From Planctomycetaceae bacterium UBA2972 (GTDB lineage: Bacteria > Planctomycetota > Planctomycetia > Pirellulales > Pirellulaceae): a DNA stretch of 58,555 nucleotides. Shown here one piece after another: positions 45,054-54,161 of this stretch. The notes beneath the pieces were generated by a model, which was not told the origin of the DNA, made no database searches, and saw only the letters and a program-made list of their open reading frames with translations. The stretch covers positions 1 through 58,555 of the forward strand of contig DEAW01000153.1 of NCBI GenBank assembly GCA_002348315.1. The letters run 5' to 3'. The position numbers and the translations under genes were made by a program. Position 1 is the first letter of the stretch. Every line of letters starts with the position of its first letter.

Positions 45054-46325
45054 TTATACCGGGTATGGAGTTTCCAGTTTGTATTGTGGATTTTCCGTTA
45101 AGAATGCCTGAATGCGATCCGTGTTATTCCAGGCAGTTGGCAGGAAGTCTAAAGCCTCCTGGATTAACTCAGGTGGCTCGGCTGTGCTTAGTCGGATAAA
45201 TCCGTGACCTGCATCACCAAAACACTCGCCGCCAAGACAGGCCACTCCGAAGTTATCATCCGCTCCTTTTAACAGGTAGAGTGCGAGACCGTGGGAAGTG
45301 ATGCCGTTTCGATTGCAGATTTCAGCGACATTCGGAAAGACGTAAAATGTACCCCCGGGAATCAGGCAATTGACTCCCTCGAGCTCGTTTAGTTTAGCTG
45401 CAAGTGACACCGTCCGGTCTTTGAATTCAGCCATGTATTCATCACGTTGGGCACGGTCCTCATTGAGCGCCGCGGCTCCGGCCATCTGCACAAACGGTGG
45501 TATGCAGGATAGTGTGCTGTTGGTTAGCTTGGCGATCATGTTGATGATCCGTTCACTACTCACGGCGTAACCGAGTCTCCAACCACTCATGCTGAACGAT
45601 TTGCTAAAGGTGTAGCAGGAAACGCATTGATCCAGCATTCCCGGTTGTGCCAGCAACGAATGGTGCTGACCTTCCCAGGCCATCTGGTCATAAGGTTCAT
45701 CGGCGAATACCACGATGTCTTTGCCCCGGATCAGATCCGCGATGCCCTTGAGGTCTTCCTCGGTGGCAATCCCGCCGGTGGGGTTGTGGGGGGTATTAAT
45801 GAAAATGGCCTTGGGATTGGGATCTTCGTTTACGAATTTTTCGATATCAGCGAGGTTGGGCCGGAAGGCGTTTTCCTGCTTGAGTTCCGAATAGACGATA
45901 CGTCCGCCTCGGCGTTCAATATTGGGCGGATAAGTCGGGAAGTAAGGGCTAAACAGTAGCACACCATCCCCTTCGTTAATGAACGCTTCACAGAAGAGCG
46001 TCTCAAATATTTTCGCGCCCGGGCCGGCGGTGACGTTACTGGCAGCCACATCCAATCCATACTCATCGTTGACGTATTTCGCGACGGCTTCCCGAAATTC
46101 AGGGATGCCAATGGAAGGACCGTAGTGACAATGGTCGTCCTGAATCGCCTTGATGCCGGCTTGTGCCCCATTGGTTGTGGACGGAAATGGACTGTCACCA
46201 ATTTCCAATTCGACCACTTTTTTACCTTGCGCTTTTAATTGCTTGGCGATAACCAATACGTCAAAGGCTGTTTCTGTTGTTACGCCACGGGCAAAATCGC
46301 TAAAAGCTGGGTGCATATCGCTCAT
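45054..46325 (-). CDS. Class I/II pyridoxal-phosphate aminotransferase
   Basis: This PLP enzyme of fold type I has 423 residues. It shows GPSIGIPEFREAVAKYV, then NTPHNPTGG with the conserved Asn-Pro, the Asp/Tyr pair in ADEPYDQM, and the Schiff-base Lys in TFSKSFSMSGWRLGY near residue 255. The class I/II family includes aspartate, aromatic and alanine transaminases, and substrate specificity is not readable. It is the first gene of a four-gene minus-strand operon with MoxR, DUF58 and the DUF4129-like protein. Its functional link to them is unclear and may be accidental. Confidence 0.9.
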   Translation of the reverse strand: MSDMHPAFSDFARGVTTETAFDVLVIAKQLKAQGKKVVELEIGDSPFPSTTNGAQAGIKAIQDDHCHYGPSIGIPEFREAVAKYVNDEYGLDVAASNVTAGPGAKIFETLFCEAFINEGDGVLLFSPYFPTYPPNIERRGGRIVYSELKQENAFRPNLADIEKFVNEDPNPKAIFINTPHNPTGGIATEEDLKGIADLIRGKDIVVFADEPYDQMAWEGQHHSLLAQPGMLDQCVSCYTFSKSFSMSGWRLGYAVSSERIINMIAKLTNSTLSCIPPFVQMAGAAALNEDRAQRDEYMAEFKDRTVSLAAKLNELEGVNCLIPGGTFYVFPNVAEICNRNGITSHGLALYLLKGADDNFGVACLGGECFGDAGHGFIRLSTAEPPELIQEALDFLPTAWNNTDRIQAFLTENPQYKLETPYPV

Positions 46326-46488
46326 TGGGTTATTTCTTCTCCAGGAATGTCCGGTTGTTTTATTCTGTAAGCACGGAGCAAAGTGTTAAAAAGACTCTTC
46401 TGGATTATATCAAAATCATTTCTGTACAACTGTCAGTGCTTCGTTTGCTGAGTGAATTATATCGCATTGCCTGCGGGTTTAACGGCAG

Positions 46489-47559
46489 ATGATTTATAAT
46501 GGAAACATGGTTGAAGACAGCGAGCTTTGGTTGAAACTCATTAATACTACTTTTAGATGCATCGGATGGTTCTGCTGGTTGGTAGCACTTGGCTGGGCCG
46601 TGGCTGGTGTGTTGTGCTTTCCAGATTTGCAGTTTGGCATCGGGTTAAGTCTGGTGAGTGTTGTTCTGGGAGGCCTGCTTTTTGCAGCTATAAAATTCGG
46701 TGACAGGCACATTCTTATTTATGGTGTCTGGTGCTTTGACGTTCTGGTGCTGTTGAGCCTGTTTGCAGTCCGTCCAAATGCCAGGCGTGAATGGGCAACT
46801 GATATGGCTCGTTCCATAGAAGTTGCTCAAGACCAAGATGTTCTGGTTCTAAAAAATGTGCGCGATTTCGTCTATGACTCTGAAACTGAATTCACGGAAT
46901 CCTGGATTGAAAAGCGAGTGCCTCTGAGTGGATTGCAGCGAGTTTGGCTGGGAGTTGAGCAAATAGCTACCTGGGAGGGAGTGGCCCATATCTTCGTCAC
47001 GTTTGAATATCTTGATGAGCAGGGACAAGCAAATGCAATCGCCGTCTCGGCCGAAATCCATCGCGAACGTGGGGAAGAATTTGCAGTGCTACCCGGACTG
47101 TATCGTAATTTTGAGTTGACCTATGTGGTAGGGACCGAGCGTGACTTGATCGGCCTACGCACACATGTACGTAAGGATCCGGTACGTCTCTATCCGCTGA
47201 CGATACCACCTAAAGAGGTCGCAGTTCTCTTTCAGGATGTGATGGATCGCGCCGTGAGGCTCCAGCATGAACCGGAGTTCTATCACACGATTGCAAATAA
47301 CTGTGCGAGTAATATATTGTATCATTTAAATAAGTTAGCACCTCAGCCCATTTCCAAATGGGATAAGCGTGTGATCTTCTCCGGAATGGTTGATCGTATT
47401 GCCTATTCACTAAATTTAGTTCCTGACGTGACATCACTGAAACAGATGAGAGCGAAGTACTTAGTGGATATAAGTGGCTTTGAAATTGATGAACATTTTT
47501 CACAACGACTGCGTGAAATCGGTATGTCTGTTGCTGAAGATCCAGAGGTGAATCCATGA
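46489..47559 (+). CDS. DUF4105 (Lnb N-terminal-like) membrane protein
   Basis: Of 356 residues, three predicted helices at about 20-45, 50-72 and 76-96 anchor the protein. A domain from about 110 to 310 carries the DUF4105-like core with FHVxx-like spacing. The most recognisable element is FYHTIANNCASNILYHLN, where Cys272 sits in the NNC pattern thought to be catalytic in Lnb (lipoprotein intramolecular transacylase) N-terminal domains. The family assignment is from that element and context. Start is ATG 46489, but ATG 46507 (TGGAAAC just upstream) is an alternative that removes six residues. Its stop overlaps the next gene's ATG (ATGA, 47556-47559), so the pair is translationally coupled. 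Confidence 0.65.
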   Translation: MIYNGNMVEDSELWLKLINTTFRCIGWFCWLVALGWAVAGVLCFPDLQFGIGLSLVSVVLGGLLFAAIKFGDRHILIYGVWCFDVLVLLSLFAVRPNARREWATDMARSIEVAQDQDVLVLKNVRDFVYDSETEFTESWIEKRVPLSGLQRVWLGVEQIATWEGVAHIFVTFEYLDEQGQANAIAVSAEIHRERGEEFAVLPGLYRNFELTYVVGTERDLIGLRTHVRKDPVRLYPLTIPPKEVAVLFQDVMDRAVRLQHEPEFYHTIANNCASNILYHLNKLAPQPISKWDKRVIFSGMVDRIAYSLNLVPDVTSLKQMRAKYLVDISGFEIDEHFSQRLREIGMSVAEDPEVNP

Positions 47560-50120
47560 ACCTATTGAAACGTGGTTGTTTAATCGTTTTGCTGTTATTG
47601 ACAGGGCTTTCGAGCGGGAAGGCTCAGGAGCCTCTGACCGTCCGTCTGGGCGTCGTTACGTACGAAGACCTGCAGGATGAAGATGGTGAGTTACAGGCCT
47701 TGCTGGAAAGACTGTCCGGTTCACAAAACCCTCCCGTGCGATTTCAAATTGCTGCCGGTTCGTATCGGGAAGTAACTCACTGGTTGCGAATTGGTGAAAT
47801 TGACGTAGCGTTACTTACTGCAGGGGGATATGTACGTAGCATTCTGCAGTCCGGTATTGCTGACGAGTTTGAATTGTTGGCGACAATGGATGCCGGTCCA
47901 GGTGTCGGCCCCTGGGTAAATGAGCAACGTCAATCCACGGATTTTCAGAGGTTTTATCATTCCTGCTGTATTGTGCACCAATCTCATCAGGACTTAACCG
48001 CAGAGAAACTGAAAGCTCTAATCGAAGCCGGGCAACTCGAGGTTTATTTCGTACATCCACAGTCGGCCTCCGGTTGTCTGATTCCTCTGTTGGCCTTGCA
48101 TGAAATGGGAATTGAGGTGCCGGTCGATAGTATTCATTACATGCACTCTCACAGTCAGGTTCTGGAACAGTTAGTGGCACAGGCAGGCAATAAAAAAGCC
48201 ATCGGATTTGTGTGGGATGATGCGATTTCCAAGTTGCCCAATCTGGAGTCGGAATTAGTGCGGCTTGAACTGCCTGCACTGGATAAGACGAAGATTCCCC
48301 ATGATGTGCTCATCGCTCACAAGTCTTATTCCCAGTTAGACGCCTTTAAGCAATTGCTGCAGTCACAGGCCTTCTCCCAGGCACAGCCGTTGTTTCTGCC
48401 GCCATCGACGGGGAATCAGGAATACGTCGCTCTGCAAACTCAGCTTGACTCAATAACTGAATTGCAGAATGACTTGCTGGTACGTCAGGATTTGGAAGGG
48501 GTTGGGCAATTACTTGCACATGCACAGAAGAATGCCACTGAACATCAACCGTTCAGACTTGCGGTCGTCCTGTCGGGCGGCGGCGCTCGATGCGCCTATC
48601 AAGTGGGCGCGATTAGTGTTGTGGAGGATTACCTGAAGAAGTTGAATGCTGAGTATGGTGCGGATCTGAATGTTGACCTTGTAGTAGGAACATCTGGTGG
48701 AGCGCTTAATGCCGTTCCGGTTTCCATGGAAGTGTCCACGTATGAAACGGGACAGGCTGTTTGGAGCGATGTTTGGACGTCACTTGATCAACGAGAGATT
48801 ATCAAACCATCGCTGGCAGTCTGTATCAACGCGGGAATTTGGTTCGCCTTTTTGCAAATGACGGGAGTCTATTTGTTTAGTCGCGTATTCCGCAGACAGT
48901 ATGTGACAAGATTAAACTTCTTCTATCGAGCATGTTTGCTATTAGGTGCTGTGGAATTTATTCTTTGGTTCGTGCCCTTTGAACCCTGGGCCTTACTGGG
49001 CCACAATCATCTACTTCATCATCTATGGCTTTGGTGCCAACTCGGCGCTGAATATACCGCTTTGACGCTGTTGTTTTGCGGAGCAATCTATTTCTTTGTT
49101 GCCAGAGTGGCGGCGAATCCGAGTCGTCAGGAGCTGAAGATTCGACGAGGTCGCATTCATTGGGTGTTGACTGTCGGCGTGCTCGGGCTTCCACTATTGC
49201 AATTAATTACGATGTTCATCAACGAACAGACCTTCTCCACTGGAGATGGAATTCGAGAGTCTTTGTTGAACGGGTATTCCAAGATGTTGGAAGAGCATGC
49301 TCATCAACAGGGTTTGGATTTTCAAATCGATCAGACAGCAACCACTCAGCAGAGACTCGAAGCGATGGGGGAATGGATCGTTCAAAACAATTCCCTTAAG
49401 CGTGATCTGGTTTTAACGACAACTGCGATTGAACGAAGTCGTCCCGACATCCCCTCGGAGCTCTATTTTTACCTTCAGGCAGACGACGACTCTCCTCAGC
49501 CGGAATTCGGAAATCGGGGTATCGATATGTCCAAGTCACCACAGCAATTTATGAAAGTGGTGTTGGGGTCGAGTGCAATCTATCCGGCATTTCCGGGGCA
49601 GATTGTAAAAGATATTCCAGAATCCGGGGATGTGCTCGAATTAGTTGACGGTGGGTTTGCTCATAATGCACCCGTCGAGGCAGCTGTTTTGTGGGGAGCG
49701 AGTCACGTTCTGCTGGTGGATGTCAGTCCATTGGCGTTACGTGATAGTGCCAATCTTGCTGACAGCGTTATACGGGGGTTTGGGCATTTGTTACGGCAAA
49801 GTCAATTGTCAGATGAACGGAGTCGCAGTGAAGTCGTTGTGATGAATCTGCAACCTCGATTTGAACCCCCTCTTTGTATTATTGATTTTTCATCGAATTT
49901 GATTGGAAACGGAATTCGTCACGGGCGACAGGATGCCAGTACGAAAACACGCCTCGAAAATCACGATGGTGTGGAAGTGGAGTTACCGCCTTTTGTTGTA
50001 AGTTACGGCAAGCCAGAGTTTCTGGAGTTGCTATCGCCGGTGCGGTTAGAAGTTTCGATAGAGCTGGACTCTGATGAAGATAGCGTACAGACCGAGTCAA
50101 ACTCGTCCAGACAGCCATAG
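47556..50120 (+). CDS. PhnD-like binding protein fused to patatin-like phospholipase with membrane insertion
   Basis: This 854-residue fusion starts with a signal peptide (1-23, ending SGKAQ). Residues about 28-300 form a periplasmic binding-protein fold of PhnD type (TVRLGVVTYEDLQ, IGEIDVALLTAGGYV, HPQSASGCLIPLLALHEMG). The patatin domain starts with the oxyanion loop SGGGAR (340-345), and the nucleophile is Ser380 in GTSGGALNA. Four predicted helices occur between about 415 and 560, followed by a soluble segment, then the catalytic Asp698 in VDGGFAHNAP. Four helices put both halves of the active site on the same side. The linker near 305-335 is Gln/Glu-rich. It is coupled to the DUF4105 gene upstream. 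Substrate unknown. Confidence 0.85.
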   Translation: MNLLKRGCLIVLLLLTGLSSGKAQEPLTVRLGVVTYEDLQDEDGELQALLERLSGSQNPPVRFQIAAGSYREVTHWLRIGEIDVALLTAGGYVRSILQSGIADEFELLATMDAGPGVGPWVNEQRQSTDFQRFYHSCCIVHQSHQDLTAEKLKALIEAGQLEVYFVHPQSASGCLIPLLALHEMGIEVPVDSIHYMHSHSQVLEQLVAQAGNKKAIGFVWDDAISKLPNLESELVRLELPALDKTKIPHDVLIAHKSYSQLDAFKQLLQSQAFSQAQPLFLPPSTGNQEYVALQTQLDSITELQNDLLVRQDLEGVGQLLAHAQKNATEHQPFRLAVVLSGGGARCAYQVGAISVVEDYLKKLNAEYGADLNVDLVVGTSGGALNAVPVSMEVSTYETGQAVWSDVWTSLDQREIIKPSLAVCINAGIWFAFLQMTGVYLFSRVFRRQYVTRLNFFYRACLLLGAVEFILWFVPFEPWALLGHNHLLHHLWLWCQLGAEYTALTLLFCGAIYFFVARVAANPSRQELKIRRGRIHWVLTVGVLGLPLLQLITMFINEQTFSTGDGIRESLLNGYSKMLEEHAHQQGLDFQIDQTATTQQRLEAMGEWIVQNNSLKRDLVLTTTAIERSRPDIPSELYFYLQADDDSPQPEFGNRGIDMSKSPQQFMKVVLGSSAIYPAFPGQIVKDIPESGDVLELVDGGFAHNAPVEAAVLWGASHVLLVDVSPLALRDSANLADSVIRGFGHLLRQSQLSDERSRSEVVVMNLQPRFEPPLCIIDFSSNLIGNGIRHGRQDASTKTRLENHDGVEVELPPFVVSYGKPEFLELLSPVRLEVSIELDSDEDSVQTESNSSRQP

Positions 50121-50121
50121 A

Positions 50122-51312
50122 CTACTCGCGTTCAATCATCATCACAGAAGTGTCATCGTGTCGCCCTTTTCCTTCGGTGATTTCAGAAGATTTTTGGAAG
50201 ATGAGTGCCATGGCGTCGTCTAAGGGGAGGCTTTTCGATTCCTTCATGGCTTCGATAATACCTTCGACTCCAAACTGATCTGCTAACGCATCACCGCTTG
50301 GAGGAAATGCTTCCTCCAGCCCATCCGTATAAATCAACAAGCGACTGTTAGGAGGGATCTCGGCGGAAATACATTCGTATTCCCAGCCTTCCATGACTGC
50401 CAGCGGTAAGCCGATTTGATCCTCGTGTCCCAGAATGGTGATTTCATTTGTTTCCAGATCTTGTAGTAGTGGCAGCGGATGACCCGCACATGTCCATTCA
50501 ATGCGATTGGCTTCAGTGTCGAGCATGCAGTAGATGATGGTGATGAAGCCACCCTCATCCTGAACGATATCGCTCTTGCAGAGCCGGTCGTTTACGGTAT
50601 TGACGAAATCAGCCGTGTTGGCGTAGCGATTGTTGCGAATCATACGGATGAGTGTGTGCATGGTCATGATTGACATGCAGGCTTTCACGCCATGTCCGGA
50701 GGCATCACCTACAAGCATGACAAGGCGAGATTCATCTAATACGAACGAGTCGTAATAATCCCCGCCAGCCATCACGACCATGTTTTGACCGTCGACACGA
50801 ATTTCAGAAGGCTCGTACCGTCCAACCACTTTATAGCCGTTCGACGCCGGAAGATCGTCTGGAATGACAGATTCCTGTAGCTTGCGAACCGAATCCACTT
50901 CTTCGCTCAGACGCTCTGCCACAACCTGTGCCCGCAATGCTTTCACATTTTCATTAGCTGCTTCGAGCATGGAAATCAACAACATGATAAAGTTGCCGTC
51001 CTCGTCCCGGATCACATGAGAGTGTAAGCCCTGCGATACGAATTGTATGAGGTGGGTGATGTTGTCCGACTTGGCAGCACCGACGATCGGGATGCCCGGC
51101 AGGCTGGATTTGGTCGCGTCGAATGCCTCAATGGAAGTTTCGAGTGACGGAAAACTCAGTGAAAGCAAGACGACGTCCCAGTCCGTTGCCTGCAATGCAG
51201 CTTCGTATTGGGTTGGTTCATTGCAGATCGTTGCTTCATGCCCGCCGACGTTGAGCATGAGTTCGAGTGTTTCTGTTTCCGGGGAGGATTCCCATCCAAC
51301 TAGAATGTTCAT
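50122..51312 (-). CDS. SpoIIE/RsbU-type PP2C phosphatase with pseudo-receiver domain
   Basis: This 396-residue regulatory phosphatase has an N-terminal receiver-like domain (1-120) and a coiled segment with RLSEEVDSVRKLQESVIP. The PP2C-SpoIIE domain from about 140 carries the metal-binding GGDYYDSF, GDASGHGVKA, YTDGLEEA and GRHDDTSVMM. Active sites look complete. In the receiver the phosphoacceptor aspartate seems replaced: DWDVVLLSLSFP has Ser where the family has Asp, and the acidic pocket at the N-terminus is absent. The start ATG 51312 gives MNILVG. A GTG at 51339 is an alternative. No sigma-factor antagonist is adjacent. Its 3' end abuts the patatin gene. Confidence 0.9.
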   Translation of the reverse strand: MNILVGWESSPETETLELMLNVGGHEATICNEPTQYEAALQATDWDVVLLSLSFPSLETSIEAFDATKSSLPGIPIVGAAKSDNITHLIQFVSQGLHSHVIRDEDGNFIMLLISMLEAANENVKALRAQVVAERLSEEVDSVRKLQESVIPDDLPASNGYKVVGRYEPSEIRVDGQNMVVMAGGDYYDSFVLDESRLVMLVGDASGHGVKACMSIMTMHTLIRMIRNNRYANTADFVNTVNDRLCKSDIVQDEGGFITIIYCMLDTEANRIEWTCAGHPLPLLQDLETNEITILGHEDQIGLPLAVMEGWEYECISAEIPPNSRLLIYTDGLEEAFPPSGDALADQFGVEGIIEAMKESKSLPLDDAMALIFQKSSEITEGKGRHDDTSVMMIERE

Positions 51313-51436
51313 TGAGTGTGTCAGGCCTTTAGGTTGCACTTGTTCCGGACAAGTAATTTAACAGATAGTCACTCTTTTACCAATCAAGCCATCAATCTTA
51401 TTGGATATGTCTTCCCACCTTAAATGGCTACAGCGA

Positions 51437-51619
51437 TTACCGTTCATTCTCAAGGATCGAGTCGATAGCTCCTTCAATTTCGAGCAATCGATTCTTAGCT
51501 GAATGATCAATCCCCAGAAATCGTCCAATCATAGATTCCAGGAAGGATTGTTTGTTCTGCAGTGATTGATGCTCCAGCGAAATCCGTATTTCGTCGTAGG
51601 GTGTTTCAGAGTTAAACAT
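51437..51619 (-). CDS. Small hypothetical protein
   Basis: This is a 60-residue, strongly helical, charged protein (MFNSETPYDEIRISLEHQ at the start, then LLEIEGAIDSILENER at the end). It has no signal or membrane segment. AAGGA lies about 11 bases upstream of the ATG at 51619. It sits in the 375-base gap between the S9 peptidase and the phosphatase genes. The reading frame could extend upstream to 51790, but that part overlaps the peptidase gene and has no support. I do not recognise a family, and it may not be real. Confidence 0.4.
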   Translation of the reverse strand: MFNSETPYDEIRISLEHQSLQNKQSFLESMIGRFLGIDHSAKNRLLEIEGAIDSILENER

Positions 51620-51714
51620 GCGATCCGATGTCCTTTCAAAACCTAGCCCCTGCTTTGAATGACTCTTACTTCTAAAACGCTCGCAAACTCCGTTTGTACT
51701 CAACGAATATCGGT

Positions 51715-53973
51715 TTATTTGGGAGGGTATTCGAGTTTGTTCCAATCGGGAGGAGTGATTCCGTGGATATGCTGTACGAAATAGTCCCAACGCCTGCGTT
51801 GACCATATTCTCCGCCTGAGGAATGTCCCATACCGGGAACCATGAGGACATCAAATTCTTTTTTGGATTTAATCAAAGCATTCACCAGTTGGTAGGTCGA
51901 TTCAGGTGGCACGTTCGTGTCCATTTCTCCCACCAGCAATAGTAGATTACCCTGCAGTAAGTTGGCATTGGTGATATTAGATTGAGCTTTGTAATGGTCG
52001 CCGATTGGATATCCCATCCATTGTTCATTCCACCAGTGTTTGTCGACCCGGTTGTCGTGGCATCCGCATGATGAAACGGCCACTTTATAGAATTCCGGAT
52101 GGTGAAGTACGGCAGCCGTACTGCTTTGCCCACCGGCACTCGTCCCAAAGATTCCGACTTTGGAGATGTCACATTGAGGATACTTGGCATGGAGAGCTTT
52201 GAGCCACGCAATATGATCTGGCAAGCCGGAGTCTTGTAGGTTCTGCCAACACACGTCGTGGAATTGTTTTCCACGATTGTCCGTGCCCATTCCATCAATC
52301 ATGACCGTGATAAAACCTAATTCAGCGAGGTGGAACATTCTCATTCGTGTCATGAACGACTTGGGGACATGGGAATCGTGAGGGCCAGCGTAGATATATT
52401 CAACAACGGGGTAGGAGTGCTTCGGGTCGAAGATTCGGGGGCGATATACCATTCCATAAATGTCTGTCTTCCCGTCGCGTCCTTTGGCAGTAAAACGTTC
52501 CGGTAAGCGGAATCCGATATCTAGCAATCTGGAGATGTCAGCCGTTTCCAGATGGCACAGTAGTTTTCCCGTTTGCGCGTCTCGCAGAGTGTGAATAGGA
52601 GGCTGGTCGATTCTGGAGTATTCATCGATCAGGTATTTGTTGCCAGGCGAGAGTTGGACTTTGTGAGTTCCGTCGCCGTCGGTCAGACGAATCAGTTGAC
52701 TGCCATCCAGATTGACTCGGAAGAAATGCTCGTGATAAGGGTCTTCGTCTGCCTGTGTACCAACGGCACTGAAAATGAGGTAACCTGCGTCTTCGTGCAG
52801 TGAGACGACTTTTTTAACTGCCCACTCTCCCTGAGTAACGGGCGTGATTAGTTTTCCGGTATCCAGGTTGTATAGGTAGAGGTGGTTCCATCCGTTGCGT
52901 TCGCTGGCCCAAATTAAGCGTTTTCCATCCGCTGAGTAGTGGCGATAGAACTTGATCTGATTGATGAAGGTCTCGGTGGTTTCATCAATGACAACACGGC
53001 TTTTCCCGTTGCCGGGACTCACAGCGATAATCCGGGTTCGTTGATGCCCCCGATCGTCTTTCTGGTAAGTAAAGTAGTCCTTGTCATGATGCCAGTGGAT
53101 TTTTGGGGGGCCGTGATAGTCGATGATGTCGGTATCCACTCGCAGGGATGTCTGCGTCCTGGTGTTAGCTACGAATAACTCAAAGCTGTCAAACCGGTCG
53201 CCTGGCTGAGCGTATTTTCGAGTGTGAAGTTTGGCTTTAATTGAATCTTTAGGAGAAGATTCCAGTAAATGAACTTCGCTCAGTTCGCCCGGCGTGACAC
53301 GCATGAAGACCACGAATTGCCTCTTAGGTCCCCATTGGTTAAAACGATAAGGCTTTTGTGCAGATCCATCCTTGGTAAGGATATGTTCCTGGTTGGTTTC
53401 TTTGTTAATGAGAACGGCATTGTGATCGCGTATTTCAAACTCCCAGACAGTTTGGGGCTCGTCTTTCAGAGCCTGCCTGAATGTTGATACGAAAGCTGGT
53501 GGTGAGATTGTGGTGAGTTTTTCAACGGTTTTTGTTTCGGCATGGTACCGGAATCGCTGGTTGTCAAATTTGAATTCACAGTAAGTGAATTCCGGGTCGA
53601 AAGCGAGTTCATTGAGATTGAGTTTGTTTCCATTCAGTTCCTTTTTAAGCAAGGAAGACAGTTGTTCACCTACGGCGACGTGATCAAATGCAAGTTGGCG
53701 GATACCTTCGGCGCAGTTAACGACAACATATTCCCGCTGGCCGTCGTGAAGGTCATTGCGATACCAAAGTAATTCCCCTTGTTCGATCCAGTTCGGCTTT
53801 ACTCGATGTCGGCGAACTGAGTTGTTGACATCATTGATCGATGCATGGGCTCGTTGGTAATGTTCGATTAAATTGTCCGGTTGGTAAGGCTTGAGTTTTT
53901 TGGCGAAAACGTGATCAACGGACCAGTTGAGCAGCGTCAGGACAAGCAAAGTAGCAGGAAGGAAACGGGGCAT
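51715..53973 (-). CDS. Secreted S9 (DPP IV/prolyl-oligopeptidase) family peptidase
   Basis: Of 752 residues, the signal peptide (1-24, LLVLTLLNWSVDHVFAKK) is followed by an eight-bladed beta-propeller-like N-terminal domain and an alpha/beta hydrolase domain. The catalytic Ser is in GIFGTSAGGQSS, the Asp in LLLVGEMDTNVPP, and the His in VPGMGHSSGG near the C-terminus. The order and spacing fit DPP IV-type S9 peptidases, which release N-terminal dipeptides. The acidic residue for N-terminal recognition was not identified. No clear Shine-Dalgarno precedes the ATG. The gene stands alone between the small ORF and a metal-protein terminator. Confidence 0.92.
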   Translation of the reverse strand: MPRFLPATLLVLTLLNWSVDHVFAKKLKPYQPDNLIEHYQRAHASINDVNNSVRRHRVKPNWIEQGELLWYRNDLHDGQREYVVVNCAEGIRQLAFDHVAVGEQLSSLLKKELNGNKLNLNELAFDPEFTYCEFKFDNQRFRYHAETKTVEKLTTISPPAFVSTFRQALKDEPQTVWEFEIRDHNAVLINKETNQEHILTKDGSAQKPYRFNQWGPKRQFVVFMRVTPGELSEVHLLESSPKDSIKAKLHTRKYAQPGDRFDSFELFVANTRTQTSLRVDTDIIDYHGPPKIHWHHDKDYFTYQKDDRGHQRTRIIAVSPGNGKSRVVIDETTETFINQIKFYRHYSADGKRLIWASERNGWNHLYLYNLDTGKLITPVTQGEWAVKKVVSLHEDAGYLIFSAVGTQADEDPYHEHFFRVNLDGSQLIRLTDGDGTHKVQLSPGNKYLIDEYSRIDQPPIHTLRDAQTGKLLCHLETADISRLLDIGFRLPERFTAKGRDGKTDIYGMVYRPRIFDPKHSYPVVEYIYAGPHDSHVPKSFMTRMRMFHLAELGFITVMIDGMGTDNRGKQFHDVCWQNLQDSGLPDHIAWLKALHAKYPQCDISKVGIFGTSAGGQSSTAAVLHHPEFYKVAVSSCGCHDNRVDKHWWNEQWMGYPIGDHYKAQSNITNANLLQGNLLLLVGEMDTNVPPESTYQLVNALIKSKKEFDVLMVPGMGHSSGGEYGQRRRWDYFVQHIHGITPPDWNKLEYPPK

Positions 53974-54060
53974 GAGTCTGTCTTCGAGGGAAGGAGGTTG
54001 GACGTAGTTGATTTGTTTATTAGACAGACAGTCGTCTGAGATTCAAGTTGGCAGGGGGGT

Positions 54061-54100
54061 AAAAAAAGAAGACGCATGCCGACTAGCGACATGCGTCTTC
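54061..54100 (-). terminator. Rho-independent terminator
   Basis: An 11-bp perfect stem GAAGACGCATG (54068-54078) with CATGCGTCTTC (54090-54100) closes an 11-base loop. On the minus strand a T-tract of seven (54061-54067) follows. It ends the Cys-motif gene at 54162-54596. Confidence 0.92.
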
Positions 54101-54161
54101 CCGATTGGAGCAATGCGTGCGAGGTTTCGCTCACACTACTTTATTCGATAATCCCGGAGGA

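Noticed and set aside
51620..51790. Upstream part of the small minus-strand ORF
   Set aside because: It overlaps the S9 peptidase coding region. Only the part from the ATG at 51619 is plausible.
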